From positions 1-64,000 of the forward strand of contig NZ_JANEWG010000027.1 in the NCBI RefSeq assembly GCF_028069725.1: a stretch of DNA of 64,000 bases, read 5' to 3'. Position numbers and translations under genes: made by a program. Shown here piece by piece: positions 9,386-16,752 of the stretch; position 1 is the stretch's first letter, and every line of letters starts with the position of its first letter. The notes beneath the pieces were generated by a model that was not told where the DNA came from, made no database searches, and saw only the letters and a list, made by a program, of their open reading frames with translations. The stretch is from Citrobacter sp. Awk 4. Lineage in GTDB: Bacteria > Pseudomonadota > Gammaproteobacteria > Enterobacterales > Enterobacteriaceae.

Positions 9386-9814
9386 ATGGTTGAAATAGTC
9401 AACGATAGAAAAACATTACGAGTTACACCTTTCGACAGGGAAAATACACCCGATGCTCCAGAATATGACTGGATAAAGACTTATGTCGAGTACGAACTAC
9501 CGGAGCTTAAAGCTCAATACCAGGCATCTTTCAACGTTGGCGAACTTAATACCCTGAAAGAAGAACTCAGAAATTTGCATGCTAATTTAGTTAATGGCGG
9601 TAAAGCTAAAGAGGTGGTTTTCGATAGTACCGAAAATCAGTTAAATCTGGTATTCACGCAGTCATCTTTCGGGCACGGCGTTCTGTTAACAATAACTCTC
9701 AGACCGGAAAACCCAGCCGAAAGTGTCGTTATTAGCGATAGTCTGGTGATTGATGAGAGCTACTTTCCTGCACTATTTGCTGGACTGGAAGAAATCATTA
9801 ATTGGCCAGGTTAA
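9386..9814 (+). CDS. WapI-like immunity protein
   Basis: 142 aa from the ATG at 9386, which follows GGGGTGGG; ATGs at 9365 and 9374 are alternatives. It is small and acidic with no signal peptide. The layout (a strand-rich start, then WIKTYVEYELPELKAQYQASF, a helix GELNTLKEELRNLHANL, and a final DESYFPALFAGLEEI) resembles WapI-type immunity proteins that neutralise WapA/CdiA-type toxin domains. It begins 11 bases after the shifted end of the toxin remnant, as expected for a toxin-immunity pair. It is intact although the toxin is broken. Exact toxin specificity is unknown. Confidence 0.55.
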   Translation: MVEIVNDRKTLRVTPFDRENTPDAPEYDWIKTYVEYELPELKAQYQASFNVGELNTLKEELRNLHANLVNGGKAKEVVFDSTENQLNLVFTQSSFGHGVLLTITLRPENPAESVVISDSLVIDESYFPALFAGLEEIINWPG

Positions 9815-9817
9815 TAC

Positions 9818-9967
9818 CCTATTTTGTCTGCACTGGTTGACCGGCCGCAGACTGAGCTGCAGCTCGGCATCATCAGCGATGATGACAAGGCCAGTCTTAT
9901 TGCGTGGGTGGAGTATATTCAGACTTTATATGAGCTGGATACTACTTTCTTACCGGATATCGACTGA
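9818..9967 (+). pseudogene. C-terminal fragment of a phage tail-fibre assembly (Tfa/gpG) gene
   Basis: A 49-codon frame directly after the immunity gene ends IAWVEYIQTLYELDTTFLPDID. That is the hallmark ending of tail-fibre assembly proteins (AWxxYxxxLxxVDTSxAPDI). Only the end survives; there is no start codon and the N-terminal domain is absent. In P2 the homologous gene G lies just behind the tail fibre gene H and upstream of the right attachment end, which fits the attachment core found at 11043. Confidence 0.6.
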
Positions 9968-9989
9968 CCGGAACAACCGGAATAAGTCG

Positions 9990-10007
9990 GGCGGGTGCTT
10001 GCCCGCC
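9990..10007. terminator. GC-rich hairpin between convergent genes
   Basis: GGCGGG (9990-9995) pairs with CCCGCC (10002-10007) across a six-base loop. It lies between the tail-fibre assembly fragment and the end of the DUF1493 gene. There is no strong T-run on either side. Confidence 0.4.
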
Positions 10008-10024
10008 GTTAATAAAGAATGATT

Positions 10025-10339
10025 TTAACAATCGAGCCAGCGTCCGGCATCAGCAGAATCAATAAGCATTCTGATGGTTAATGGTTTAGGTTGATGATGA
10101 TCCGTTTTCAGGCAATCAGGTAGAATTGAATTGGGTAGGAATCTTATACCTTCATTTGGAAAGTACTTTCGAAAATCAAATCCTGACGAATCAATATTAA
10201 GAGTTTCAAAGTATTCTTCAAAAAATTCAGAGGCATCTTCGGGTAAAACTGGCTCATCGCCAGTGCTGAGTGAAGTTTCTTCCGACATGTCCCAAAAATG
10301 CTTTTTGATAAGTCGTTTTACTGCCTCTGCCTGTCTCAT
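10025..10339 (-). CDS. DUF1493 family protein
   Basis: 104 aa, small and acidic. It shows the family pattern: an N-terminal helix (EAVKRLIKKHFW), a central FFEEYFETLNIDSSGFDFRKYFP block and the C-terminal PLTIRMLIDSADAGRW. DUF1493 proteins are common in enteric accessory regions, and their function is unknown. Its ATG overlaps the stop of the upstream STM2901-like gene by four bases (ATGA at 10336-10339). The two therefore form a coupled pair, and this one appears intact. AT-rich composition suggests horizontal origin. Confidence 0.7.
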   Translation of the reverse strand: MRQAEAVKRLIKKHFWDMSEETSLSTGDEPVLPEDASEFFEEYFETLNIDSSGFDFRKYFPNEGIRFLPNSILPDCLKTDHHQPKPLTIRMLIDSADAGRWLDC

Positions 10340-10765
10340 GACTCAATATTCTCTTTGCCAACAATTAGCTGATAACGGTGTATCACGTTTCTTGTTATAA
10401 CCGTGATATCCCACGTGGTCAGCACAGCACCCAGCCACGGTACCCAGCGTCTAACATAAGTACCATCTACCCTGTAACATTTGTTTCCAGATAATCGTAC
10501 GGTGTTTTGTTTTGAATCGGTGACGGATTAAAGAGCGACTTCCCATTGACAAAGGGCTGGTTCCTTTAGTGGGCGCGCCACCAATCTTCCCCTGTACAGG
10601 GATAACCGGAAAACTCATCAGCAGAGAGGCTACTGCAAGCATATCTGTTATGCCACTGAATTGATTTTGGAATTCATCCAAAATCAACCAATACAGGAGC
10701 TCATCTTTATTGACACTCATACCGTCGAAAAAATATTTTCCATTCAGTTGCTCTATAGTATCCAT
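10336..10765 (-). pseudogene. STM2901-like gene broken by a homopolymer frameshift
   Basis: The ATG at 10765 (MDTIEQLNGKYFFDGM) follows GGAG at eight bases. The frame carries LAVASLLMSFPVIPVQGKIGG and SLIRHRF, then runs into a wrong-frame ending. In the next frame the natural continuation is clear: GTYVRRWVPWLGAVLTTWDI and then ITRNVIHRYQLIVGKENIES, ending in TCATGA, which overlaps the DUF1493 start. Removing one A from the AAAACAAAA tract (plus-strand TTTT runs at 10505-10513) restores one protein of about 142 aa. It resembles the STM2901 family of Salmonella accessory regions (recognition moderate). The function is unknown. Confidence 0.6.
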
Positions 10766-10904
10766 CCTCACTACTCCATGTTTTTGCAATCAAATGAGAT
10801 ACTACCGAGCTCATCTTAGACAGTCTGCGATTATCAAACACTGGCAGAATAATATAAGAAAATAGCCCGGTGGATTTGGTGCTGAACTGACAGTGTATGA
10901 TTAG

Positions 10905-10943
10905 CTCCGTTGTGACGAGCAGCAACAAATTCACTGGATGTGA
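10905..10943 (+). pseudogene. possible last codons of an Ogr/Delta-type activator
   Basis: The twelve codons before the TGA at 10941-10943 read LRCDEQQQIHWM. P2 Ogr ends in SGQQIMWM, followed, as here, by a terminator and then the attachment site. The match is short and an in-frame TAG lies just upstream, so this rests mainly on position. Confidence 0.25.
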
Positions 10944-10951
10944 CAAACGAG

Positions 10952-10977
10952 AAAGCCCCGTATTTACGGGGCTTTTT
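10952..10977 (+). terminator. strong Rho-independent terminator at the prophage end
   Basis: Perfect 10-bp stem AAAGCCCCGT / ACGGGGCTTT (10952-10961 with 10966-10975), four-base loop, then a run of T. It lies eight bases after the TGA at 10943 and so closes plus-strand transcription at the prophage remnant's end. Confidence 0.85.
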
Positions 10978-11041
10978 GCATCAATGTGGTCAAAATGTGG
11001 ACATAGCCTGAGATTAATTATTTTATTTCATTGAGATATTG

Positions 11042-11128
11042 AAAAAAATACGCCTGCGTAAGGGAGATTACGCAGGCTAAGGAGGTGGTTCCTGGTACAG
11101 CTAGCATTTATGGGTTATGTTTTTCAGC
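11042..11128 (-). ncRNA. cyaR: CyaR small regulatory RNA
   Basis: Read on the minus strand, this 87-base segment begins GCTGAAAAACATAACCCATA. It then has GCTAGCTGTACCAGGAACC with the anti-Shine-Dalgarno stretch CACCTCCTTAG, and ends in a terminator of perfect 10-bp stem GCCTGCGTAA/TTACGCAGGC followed by seven T. It closely matches E. coli CyaR (RyeE), which also sits beside trhP. CyaR is an Hfq-dependent, CRP-activated sRNA that represses ompX, luxS, nadE and yqaE in E. coli. A -10 element TATTAT is six bases upstream of the start. Confidence 0.93.
11043..11069. other. P2-type attachment core inside the CyaR terminator
   Basis: This 27-base stretch matches the P2 core attachment sequence as I remember it at 24 of 27 positions, including the invariant GTAAGGGAGATT. 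It coincides with the terminator hairpin of the CyaR gene on the minus strand. An integrated P2-like phage would therefore regenerate the sRNA terminator. Confidence 0.65.
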
Positions 11129-11161
11129 GGATGGATAATACCCTCAATAAACGAAGCGGTA

Positions 11162-11177
11162 TGTGATCGGTTTCTAA
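11162..11177. promoter_or_regulatory. CRP binding site of the cyaR promoter
   Basis: TGTGA-N6-TCTAA (read on the plus strand) is a good CRP site with one strong half. Its centre (11169.5) is exactly 41.5 bases upstream of the predicted CyaR 5' end at 11128, the class II activator position, and the minus-strand -10 TATTAT is at 11135-11140. This fits the known cAMP-CRP dependence of cyaR. Confidence 0.8.
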
Positions 11178-11212
11178 AAATCATTCCATCATGAAAAAAT
11201 AACATGAATTAA

Positions 11213-12574
11213 TTACTTAGCATGCGGGTTACGCGTGGATTCACCTGCAAAATTACGCATTAACAATGCATAGTTAAGGTCGATATCCTGCGGGATTGGC
11301 ATCCAGACCGTGTAACCGTCACCCGGTGCAACAGGCATTGCTTCGCCTTTGGCATTTTCCATCTGCTCAAGGGTAAAGTTCACATTGCCTTGCGGTGTCA
11401 TCAGTTCGAGGCTGTCGCCGACGGTGAATTTATTCTTCACGATTACCGCTGCCAGTTCACCATTACGCTCGCCGGTAAACTCACCGACAAATTGCTGACG
11501 CTCTGAAACAGAGAATCCATACTCGTAATTCTGGTAATCGTCATGGGTGTGGCGGCGCAGGAAACCTTCGGTGTAACCGCGATGCGCCAGACCTTCCAGC
11601 GTTTCCAGCAGTTGAGGGTCAAACGGCCGACCCGCTGCGGCATCATCAATGGCTTTGCGGTACACCTGCGCGGTGCGTGCGCAGTAGTAGTAAGACTTGG
11701 TACGACCCTCGATTTTCAGCGAATGTACGCCCATCTGCGTCAGACGTTCAACGTGGGCGATGGCGCGCAGATCCTTCGAGTTCATGATGTAGGTGCCGTG
11801 TTCGTCTTCGAACGCGGTCATGTACTCACCCGGGCGCTGAGCTTCTTCGATCATGAACACTTTGTCTGTAGGCGCGCCAATACCCAGCGCCGGTTCAACA
11901 TTCTGGACAGGGATCGGTTCGTATTTGTGGACGATATTACCGACCGCATCTTCTTTCCCTTCCTGCACGTTGTACTCCCAACGACAGGCGTTGGTGCAGG
12001 TTCCCTGGTTCGGATCGCGCTTGTTGATGTAACCGGAAAGCAGGCAGCGGCCAGAGTAGGCCATGCATAACGCGCCATGAACGAAGATTTCAATCTCCAT
12101 TTCGGGCACCTGATTGCGGATCTCTTCAATTTCTTCCAGCGACAGTTCGCGTGAAAGGATCACCCGGGTCAGCCCCATCTGCTGCCAGAATTTTACCGTC
12201 GCCCAGTTGACGGCGTTCGCCTGAACAGAAAGGTGAATGGCCATTTCCGGGAAGTGTTCACGAACCAGCATGATGAGCCCTGGATCGGACATGATCAGCG
12301 CATCCGGACCCATTTCCACTACCGGCTTCAGGTCGCGAATAAAGGTTTTCAGCTTCGCGTTATGCGGGGCGATGTTAACAACCACGTAGAATTTTTTGCC
12401 AAGTGCATGGGCTTCATTGATGCCGAGCTGCAAATTTTCGTGGTTGAATTCATTGTTGCGCACGCGCAGTGAATAACGCGGTTGTCCCGCATAAACAGCA
12501 TCTGCGCCATAAGCGAAAGCGTAACGCATATTTTTCAGCGTTCCCGCCGGGGAAAGGAGTTCCGGTTTAAACAT
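11213..12574 (-). CDS. trhP: tRNA uridine hydroxylation protein TrhP (peptidase U32 family)
   Basis: 453 aa, the E. coli YegQ length, and very similar throughout. U32-family features: N-terminal LLSPAGTLKNMRYAFAYGADAVYAG, the signature EIFVHGALCMAYSGRCLLS near residues 162-180, and the cysteines of QGTCTNACRWEY, likely iron-sulfur ligands. TrhP carries out prephenate-dependent 5-hydroxylation of uridine 34 in tRNA. It is followed by cyaR on the same strand, 84 bases downstream. Confidence 0.95.
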   Translation of the reverse strand: MFKPELLSPAGTLKNMRYAFAYGADAVYAGQPRYSLRVRNNEFNHENLQLGINEAHALGKKFYVVVNIAPHNAKLKTFIRDLKPVVEMGPDALIMSDPGLIMLVREHFPEMAIHLSVQANAVNWATVKFWQQMGLTRVILSRELSLEEIEEIRNQVPEMEIEIFVHGALCMAYSGRCLLSGYINKRDPNQGTCTNACRWEYNVQEGKEDAVGNIVHKYEPIPVQNVEPALGIGAPTDKVFMIEEAQRPGEYMTAFEDEHGTYIMNSKDLRAIAHVERLTQMGVHSLKIEGRTKSYYYCARTAQVYRKAIDDAAAGRPFDPQLLETLEGLAHRGYTEGFLRRHTHDDYQNYEYGFSVSERQQFVGEFTGERNGELAAVIVKNKFTVGDSLELMTPQGNVNFTLEQMENAKGEAMPVAPGDGYTVWMPIPQDIDLNYALLMRNFAGESTRNPHAK

Positions 12575-12603
12575 AGTTTTCTCGTTCTGATGACAGGTCA
12601 GAT

Positions 12604-12624
12604 CCGTCCCAACGGGTGGGACGG
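12604..12624 (-). other. hairpin in the trhP leader
   Basis: CCGTCCC (12604-12610) pairs with GGGACGG (12618-12624). It lies between the end of the DUF4034-like gene and the trhP start. There is no T-run on the minus strand, so it could be an attenuator-like leader structure rather than a terminator. Confidence 0.35.
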
Positions 12625-12687
12625 TTAGGGGAGTGCCCCCACTTTAAGGGCGGGCATTGTAGCGCTAGCAGGCGCGCGAGTAAACGG

Positions 12688-14799
12688 CTACACCATTGGG
12701 TTAACCTGGCCTGGTAATTCCGAAGCCGGGATACGCACGGTGTGCCAGGTATAACGCATGCGTTTCCAGCGCGTATCGAAATGCACCTTGTAGAGGCAAT
12801 CTCTGACAATCTCATTATCGGGATATAGCGTGTCGGCAAAGTGGGTCCAGCGAGCGCTTTTCTTTATATTAAATAACTGCTTATCTTGCTCGTTACCGTA
12901 CAGTCGCGCGAGCGTCACCATCGCCTGAAGCGTGCCTTTGTTCGCTTCCTCCTCGAGCATCGCTAAATGAGCATGTGCCAGCGTCAAATCGGAAACTTCA
13001 AAAATGTTGAGCAGGAACAAATCTTTAGCCTGTTCGTGACCCAACTGATGCGCCTGCCAGAGATTATCGAGGAGATTTTTTTCGTAGCTTGCCCACTTGG
13101 CGGAATCGTCATCTTCCATGCACAGTCGCTGATGACAAATTGCGAGACTGAAATAAATATCGCGTAAATCCGCTTCGTACTCGCTGTAGCCGCCATTGGC
13201 GATCAGACGCCAGGGCGTGTTGTCGCGCTGGGCGATGTGATCGAGAAGAATGCGCTCGGCGCGTTGATAATGCTTCAGCGCGGTGCGGGTTTGATAAGGC
13301 ACGAGGGTGCCATTGTCCCGATTATTATATTCATCCGCCAGCCATTGAAGCGCGCCAGGAATATTACTCTCTGCGCCAACTTCCGCCAGCGGTACGCAAT
13401 ATTCAGGACGGTCAAGCCAGCCGAAGGAGCGAATGGTCCATTTCCAGGTCGCACTGTGTTGTATGGATGAAACGCGGTCCAGCCATGCATTGCCCCGTTC
13501 GGTATTTTTCTCAAAGCCAAACAGTCCCGCACTCTGGAAATAACCGCGATAAATTACCGCTGCCCAACCTTCAGCGTGCTCTGCATTCTGACAAATAAAA
13601 TTATAGATCCAGTGGCTGTTGGGGAAATCACGTAGCGCAAACTTCAGGGCCTGATAAGTGAAGTAATTGTCTAACTTCTTTTTCTCCATGACCGCGTGTT
13701 GAATGCAGGCCCAGAGCGCCGCTTCATCATCTAAATCGTCATAGCAGTTAAGCAGCCACCCCAGCGCATTGTGGCGATCTTCCTGATTCCGGGCATGGCA
13801 GGCAACGGCTTGCGCTTTCGCGATGGTTTTGGTTCTGATCTCAAGCTCTTCAATCTCTTTGACGCTCAGGTCGCGATACTCATCCCACCAGATCAGTAGC
13901 TCCAGGTGTTCGCGTTCGCTATCAGAGAGATGAGCACAGGCTCCGGACGCCAGAAATTCATTAATCTCTTGATGGGTGCCGTTCCAGCGCGGCATGCGAA
14001 ACGGAAGATACTCGCCCAGCGCAGAGTATGCCGTTGGGAAAATCCTCAGACATACGGTGAGCCAGTAGTTGAAGCTTAAGTCATCCACCGTGGTCAGCAG
14101 CACAGACGGTCGCGGCAGGGAAGGGCAAACGGCGTTGTCCAGCGACAAACCGGAAAAAGCCATCAGTGCATCGATTTCCTGCGGCGAGTGCTGATGGTAA
14201 GCGGCAAGTTTCGGGGCGCCAGGGATGCCGACGGTCTCGTTGCCTTGAAGATAATCCGCCATCCAGTCGGGAAAGCCAAATACCTGCGCGTTGGTGTTGG
14301 CGAGTGAAGCGGCCATCCACTGGCGCGGATCGCAGTCGATCGCGTTGATGGCGGCGATCATCATCTGTTCATTGCAGGCGCTGGCGCAAATCCACATCGC
14401 GTGCGTCGTGTCGCGCGCCCAGCCGTAGCTACGGTACAACCATGCGCGATGGTTCCAGTACTGCACTTCGGCAAGCCAGGCGTGCGTGGAACGCGGGCGA
14501 GCGTCTTGCCAGGCTTTGATAAGCTTGAGGCCTTCTGGTCCTGCTTCAACGAGCGGTTCCAGATCATAGAGGGGGTTACACATCTGCGTCCAGGCGAGGA
14601 AATAGCGTTTTTCCGCTTCCCGACTGGTGAAGCTTTCCGTCAGCGCATGGTTAAACAGTTCGTCCAGTTCGTCATAGCGCTTATGGCGCAGGAAACTGGC
14701 GATATCGGCGACGAACCACTCCCGTTGCCCGCTGTTTTCCGCCATTTTTTGGTAGCACATTGTCGCGGTAGCATTGAGTACGCGATCGTTCAATTCCAT
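12688..14799 (-). CDS. large DUF4034 / helical-repeat protein
   Basis: 703 aa from the ATG at 14799 (MELNDRVLNATATM). A TTG at 14814 is possible but less likely; GAGAG lies at a reasonable distance before the ATG. There is no signal peptide or membrane segment, so it should be cytoplasmic. The N-terminal half resembles DUF4034 proteins (FLRHKRYDELDELFN, RPRSTHAWLAEVQYWNHRAW). The C-terminal half has Sel1/TPR-like helical repeats, for example GALQWLADEYN and LARLYGNEQDKQLF. It is rich in tryptophan. It is the last gene of the unit that follows baeR, 11 bases after the DUF1266 gene. The function is unknown; a scaffold role is only a guess. Confidence 0.7.
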   Translation of the reverse strand: MELNDRVLNATATMCYQKMAENSGQREWFVADIASFLRHKRYDELDELFNHALTESFTSREAEKRYFLAWTQMCNPLYDLEPLVEAGPEGLKLIKAWQDARPRSTHAWLAEVQYWNHRAWLYRSYGWARDTTHAMWICASACNEQMMIAAINAIDCDPRQWMAASLANTNAQVFGFPDWMADYLQGNETVGIPGAPKLAAYHQHSPQEIDALMAFSGLSLDNAVCPSLPRPSVLLTTVDDLSFNYWLTVCLRIFPTAYSALGEYLPFRMPRWNGTHQEINEFLASGACAHLSDSEREHLELLIWWDEYRDLSVKEIEELEIRTKTIAKAQAVACHARNQEDRHNALGWLLNCYDDLDDEAALWACIQHAVMEKKKLDNYFTYQALKFALRDFPNSHWIYNFICQNAEHAEGWAAVIYRGYFQSAGLFGFEKNTERGNAWLDRVSSIQHSATWKWTIRSFGWLDRPEYCVPLAEVGAESNIPGALQWLADEYNNRDNGTLVPYQTRTALKHYQRAERILLDHIAQRDNTPWRLIANGGYSEYEADLRDIYFSLAICHQRLCMEDDDSAKWASYEKNLLDNLWQAHQLGHEQAKDLFLLNIFEVSDLTLAHAHLAMLEEEANKGTLQAMVTLARLYGNEQDKQLFNIKKSARWTHFADTLYPDNEIVRDCLYKVHFDTRWKRMRYTWHTVRIPASELPGQVNPMV

Positions 14800-14810
14800 A
14801 TGTTCGTCTC

Positions 14811-15530
14811 TCAATTGAGTTCAAAAATTTTAAAGTCATTCCACGGCAATTCTCGCCAGTGGCTGAGTGGATTTTCCAGATACTGCATGACTTCCTGGAG
14901 ATCGCGCCCCACCACTGTTGTCGGGGTGTGGTGTAGCTCCAGCCATGTCTGGCGTGCGCGAACGTAAGCGGTAGCGTAATCTTCCCAACTGTGAAAACAG
15001 TCCTGAGCACGCTGGGCGTTGAGAAGTAAAACCAGCCATGCCTGCTCGTCGCGACACCAGCCTAATCCGGCGATGCAACGCGTTAAAAAGGCGGTACGTG
15101 CGCAGTCGAAAGCCAGCGCGTCACGCACCTGTCCCTGGGCGGCTAACTGATCATAAAACCCGCGTGGCGTTTTACCGACACCGGCAGGCCAGTGTTGCAA
15201 AATATCCGCAACCTGCTGGCGTAGTGTGTCTTCGCGAAGATTTTCCGCCAGTCCCAGTTCTTTTTTCACCTGCTGCGCCAGGTGATGACGTTTATGCTCA
15301 TCAATGGGCAACGCCAGCGTGACATCTTTCGTTTTCAAACCGTTGCGTAAAATAAGAATATCCGCCAGCGCCAGCGCCCATTTGCGACGACGGGTGTCGC
15401 GGCGTCGTTCTGCCAGCCGCGCATGTTCTTGTTCCTGTGCGGTGGGTGTTTTTCTGCGCGTCGCTTTTTTGCATTTCCAGATAATCACCAGGATGGCGAC
15501 CAGCAGTGAAAGGAGTAGATGCAATATCAT
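14811..15530 (-). CDS. membrane-anchored DUF1266 protein
   Basis: 239 aa. One N-terminal membrane segment (about residues 3-18, LHLLLSLLVAILVIIW) is followed by a strongly basic stretch, so the rest is probably cytoplasmic. The C-terminal domain matches the DUF1266 pattern: ALAFDCARTAFLTRCIAGLGW, then SWEDYATAYVRARQTW and a final LPW. E. coli YbeR and YbeU, in the hscC cluster, are members; none has a known function. Its ATG overlaps the stop of the PcfJ-like gene by four bases (ATGA at 15527-15530), indicating translational coupling. Confidence 0.7.
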   Translation of the reverse strand: MILHLLLSLLVAILVIIWKCKKATRRKTPTAQEQEHARLAERRRDTRRRKWALALADILILRNGLKTKDVTLALPIDEHKRHHLAQQVKKELGLAENLREDTLRQQVADILQHWPAGVGKTPRGFYDQLAAQGQVRDALAFDCARTAFLTRCIAGLGWCRDEQAWLVLLLNAQRAQDCFHSWEDYATAYVRARQTWLELHHTPTTVVGRDLQEVMQYLENPLSHWRELPWNDFKIFELN

Positions 15531-16726
15531 TTCCTCTCGTCAGCGGTTAAATAGCGGGTGGTTTGCAGCGTGATGCTTTCAATTTCAAACGGTTCGCAGG
15601 TGGTGTTTTTTCCGGCAAGGGTGGGATGCCACAGTTGTTGCGGGTACAACATTTCGGCTGCCGTGGCGACCGTCGGGTCGATCGTCTGTAGCTGGTGTAG
15701 CTCGCCCGGCGCGCTGTGCAGCAGCAGCCACTGTAGCGCGATAGGCGGGTCCGGAACGTGTCGCAGTAAATGGAAGTTGTTGTGCAGCACACTGAGCAGA
15801 AAACCTTCATCGTGGATATCGGTAATGAATTTCCAACCCTCGTGTTCTGGCGTTTTTTCGTAAACAATTCCCATGCCTTCGCAGTCGGCATGGCGTGTCG
15901 GTTGTGGCGCGATGTGGCGCAGTAAATGCAGAACATCGGCGGCGTATTTCTTCACCGGATGACGGTTTTGTTTGCCTTTGATCTGCTCGATTTCCAGCCC
16001 GTCACGCTTTACCTGCATGCTCATGGTGACATGAGGAATATTATTTTCGTCGCGCAGGCTAAACAGGCGCATTGCCCCCTGTTCAATTTGCCTGGCGTAG
16101 TAGTCACCGTAGCCGCCAGCCAGCGTGTTGTTATCCTGAAATTGCCCCACGCAGTGCTGCATGTGCCAGGACTCATAGGCCATTTCGCAGCGTAGCGCCG
16201 GATGCATGGCGTCAAATTCAACCAGCGTCCCGCAAGTTACGCGGAGCACTTTTTTTAGCACCTCCTGGGTCGCGGGATGCCAGCCTTGTTGACGGCGGCG
16301 CTGCATTTTTTTGTGTTCCGCTTCGCGCATCGCCAGGGCGGTAAAACAGTTGATACGCTGCAATTTACCCGCCAGCCGGGTGTCATTTTGACGGGAGAGA
16401 AACTCCACTAAATTGCGCTCTGTGGCGTGCAGTTGCGGATGTTGTGGGTCGAGGTAGTAGAACGTTGCGCCGCCGGTCAGTTTTGGCGGCAACCAGTCGG
16501 GCATGTCAGTCTGCGCACCGAACCAGGTGGCATAATCAAGCGCGTTTCGAATGGGGGAAACGAGGGGAAAACTGCCGATAGCCCAGCGATAAAAGTGGTT
16601 GGTCAACCAGCGGCGAATGTCTTCACTGTCACCGCGCTGTTCACTGCGCGAAGCAATGGACGCCATGACATCGGTGGAATTGATGACATTGCGCGGTTGG
16701 TAGGTCTTAACGCTATCTGCATTCAT
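15527..16726 (-). CDS. PcfJ-domain protein
   Basis: 399 aa. The C-terminal half has the PcfJ domain signatures in order: HCVGQF at 191-196, a YGDYYARQIEQGAMRLFSLR block at 206-225, HVTMSM at 232-237 and QIKGKQNRHP at 248-257. PcfJ was named on the enterococcal conjugative plasmid pCF10, and its biochemical role is unknown. The N-terminal half is helical and unrecognised. The ATG at 16726 follows GGGAAA. It lies 26 bases after the exported TPR gene and overlaps the DUF1266 gene downstream. Codon use looks like the neighbours, so this is not an obvious recent import. Confidence 0.75.
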   Translation of the reverse strand: MNADSVKTYQPRNVINSTDVMASIASRSEQRGDSEDIRRWLTNHFYRWAIGSFPLVSPIRNALDYATWFGAQTDMPDWLPPKLTGGATFYYLDPQHPQLHATERNLVEFLSRQNDTRLAGKLQRINCFTALAMREAEHKKMQRRRQQGWHPATQEVLKKVLRVTCGTLVEFDAMHPALRCEMAYESWHMQHCVGQFQDNNTLAGGYGDYYARQIEQGAMRLFSLRDENNIPHVTMSMQVKRDGLEIEQIKGKQNRHPVKKYAADVLHLLRHIAPQPTRHADCEGMGIVYEKTPEHEGWKFITDIHDEGFLLSVLHNNFHLLRHVPDPPIALQWLLLHSAPGELHQLQTIDPTVATAAEMLYPQQLWHPTLAGKNTTCEPFEIESITLQTTRYLTADERK

Positions 16727-16752
16727 GGCTTTCCCTGCCTGGTTGGGAAACG

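Larger units (their letters stand above)
8510..11069. mobile_element. decayed P2-like prophage end with toxin/immunity cargo
   Basis: Between yegS and trhP lies a patch of broken or orphan genes: a toxin remnant, an immunity gene, the C-terminal end of a tail-fibre assembly gene, a DUF1493 gene and a frameshifted partner. The patch closes with a strong terminator and a P2-type attachment core at 11043-11069. In E. coli K-12 the same site (beside trhP/yegQ) holds the P2 relics ogrK and yegZ. The base composition is noticeably more AT-rich than the flanking genes. No integrase is visible, and the left boundary is not defined. Confidence 0.5.

Noticed and set aside
10707-10946. 79-codon minus-strand frame
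   Set aside because: Overlaps the start of the STM2901-like gene in another frame; that gene has a good ribosome binding site and family resemblance.
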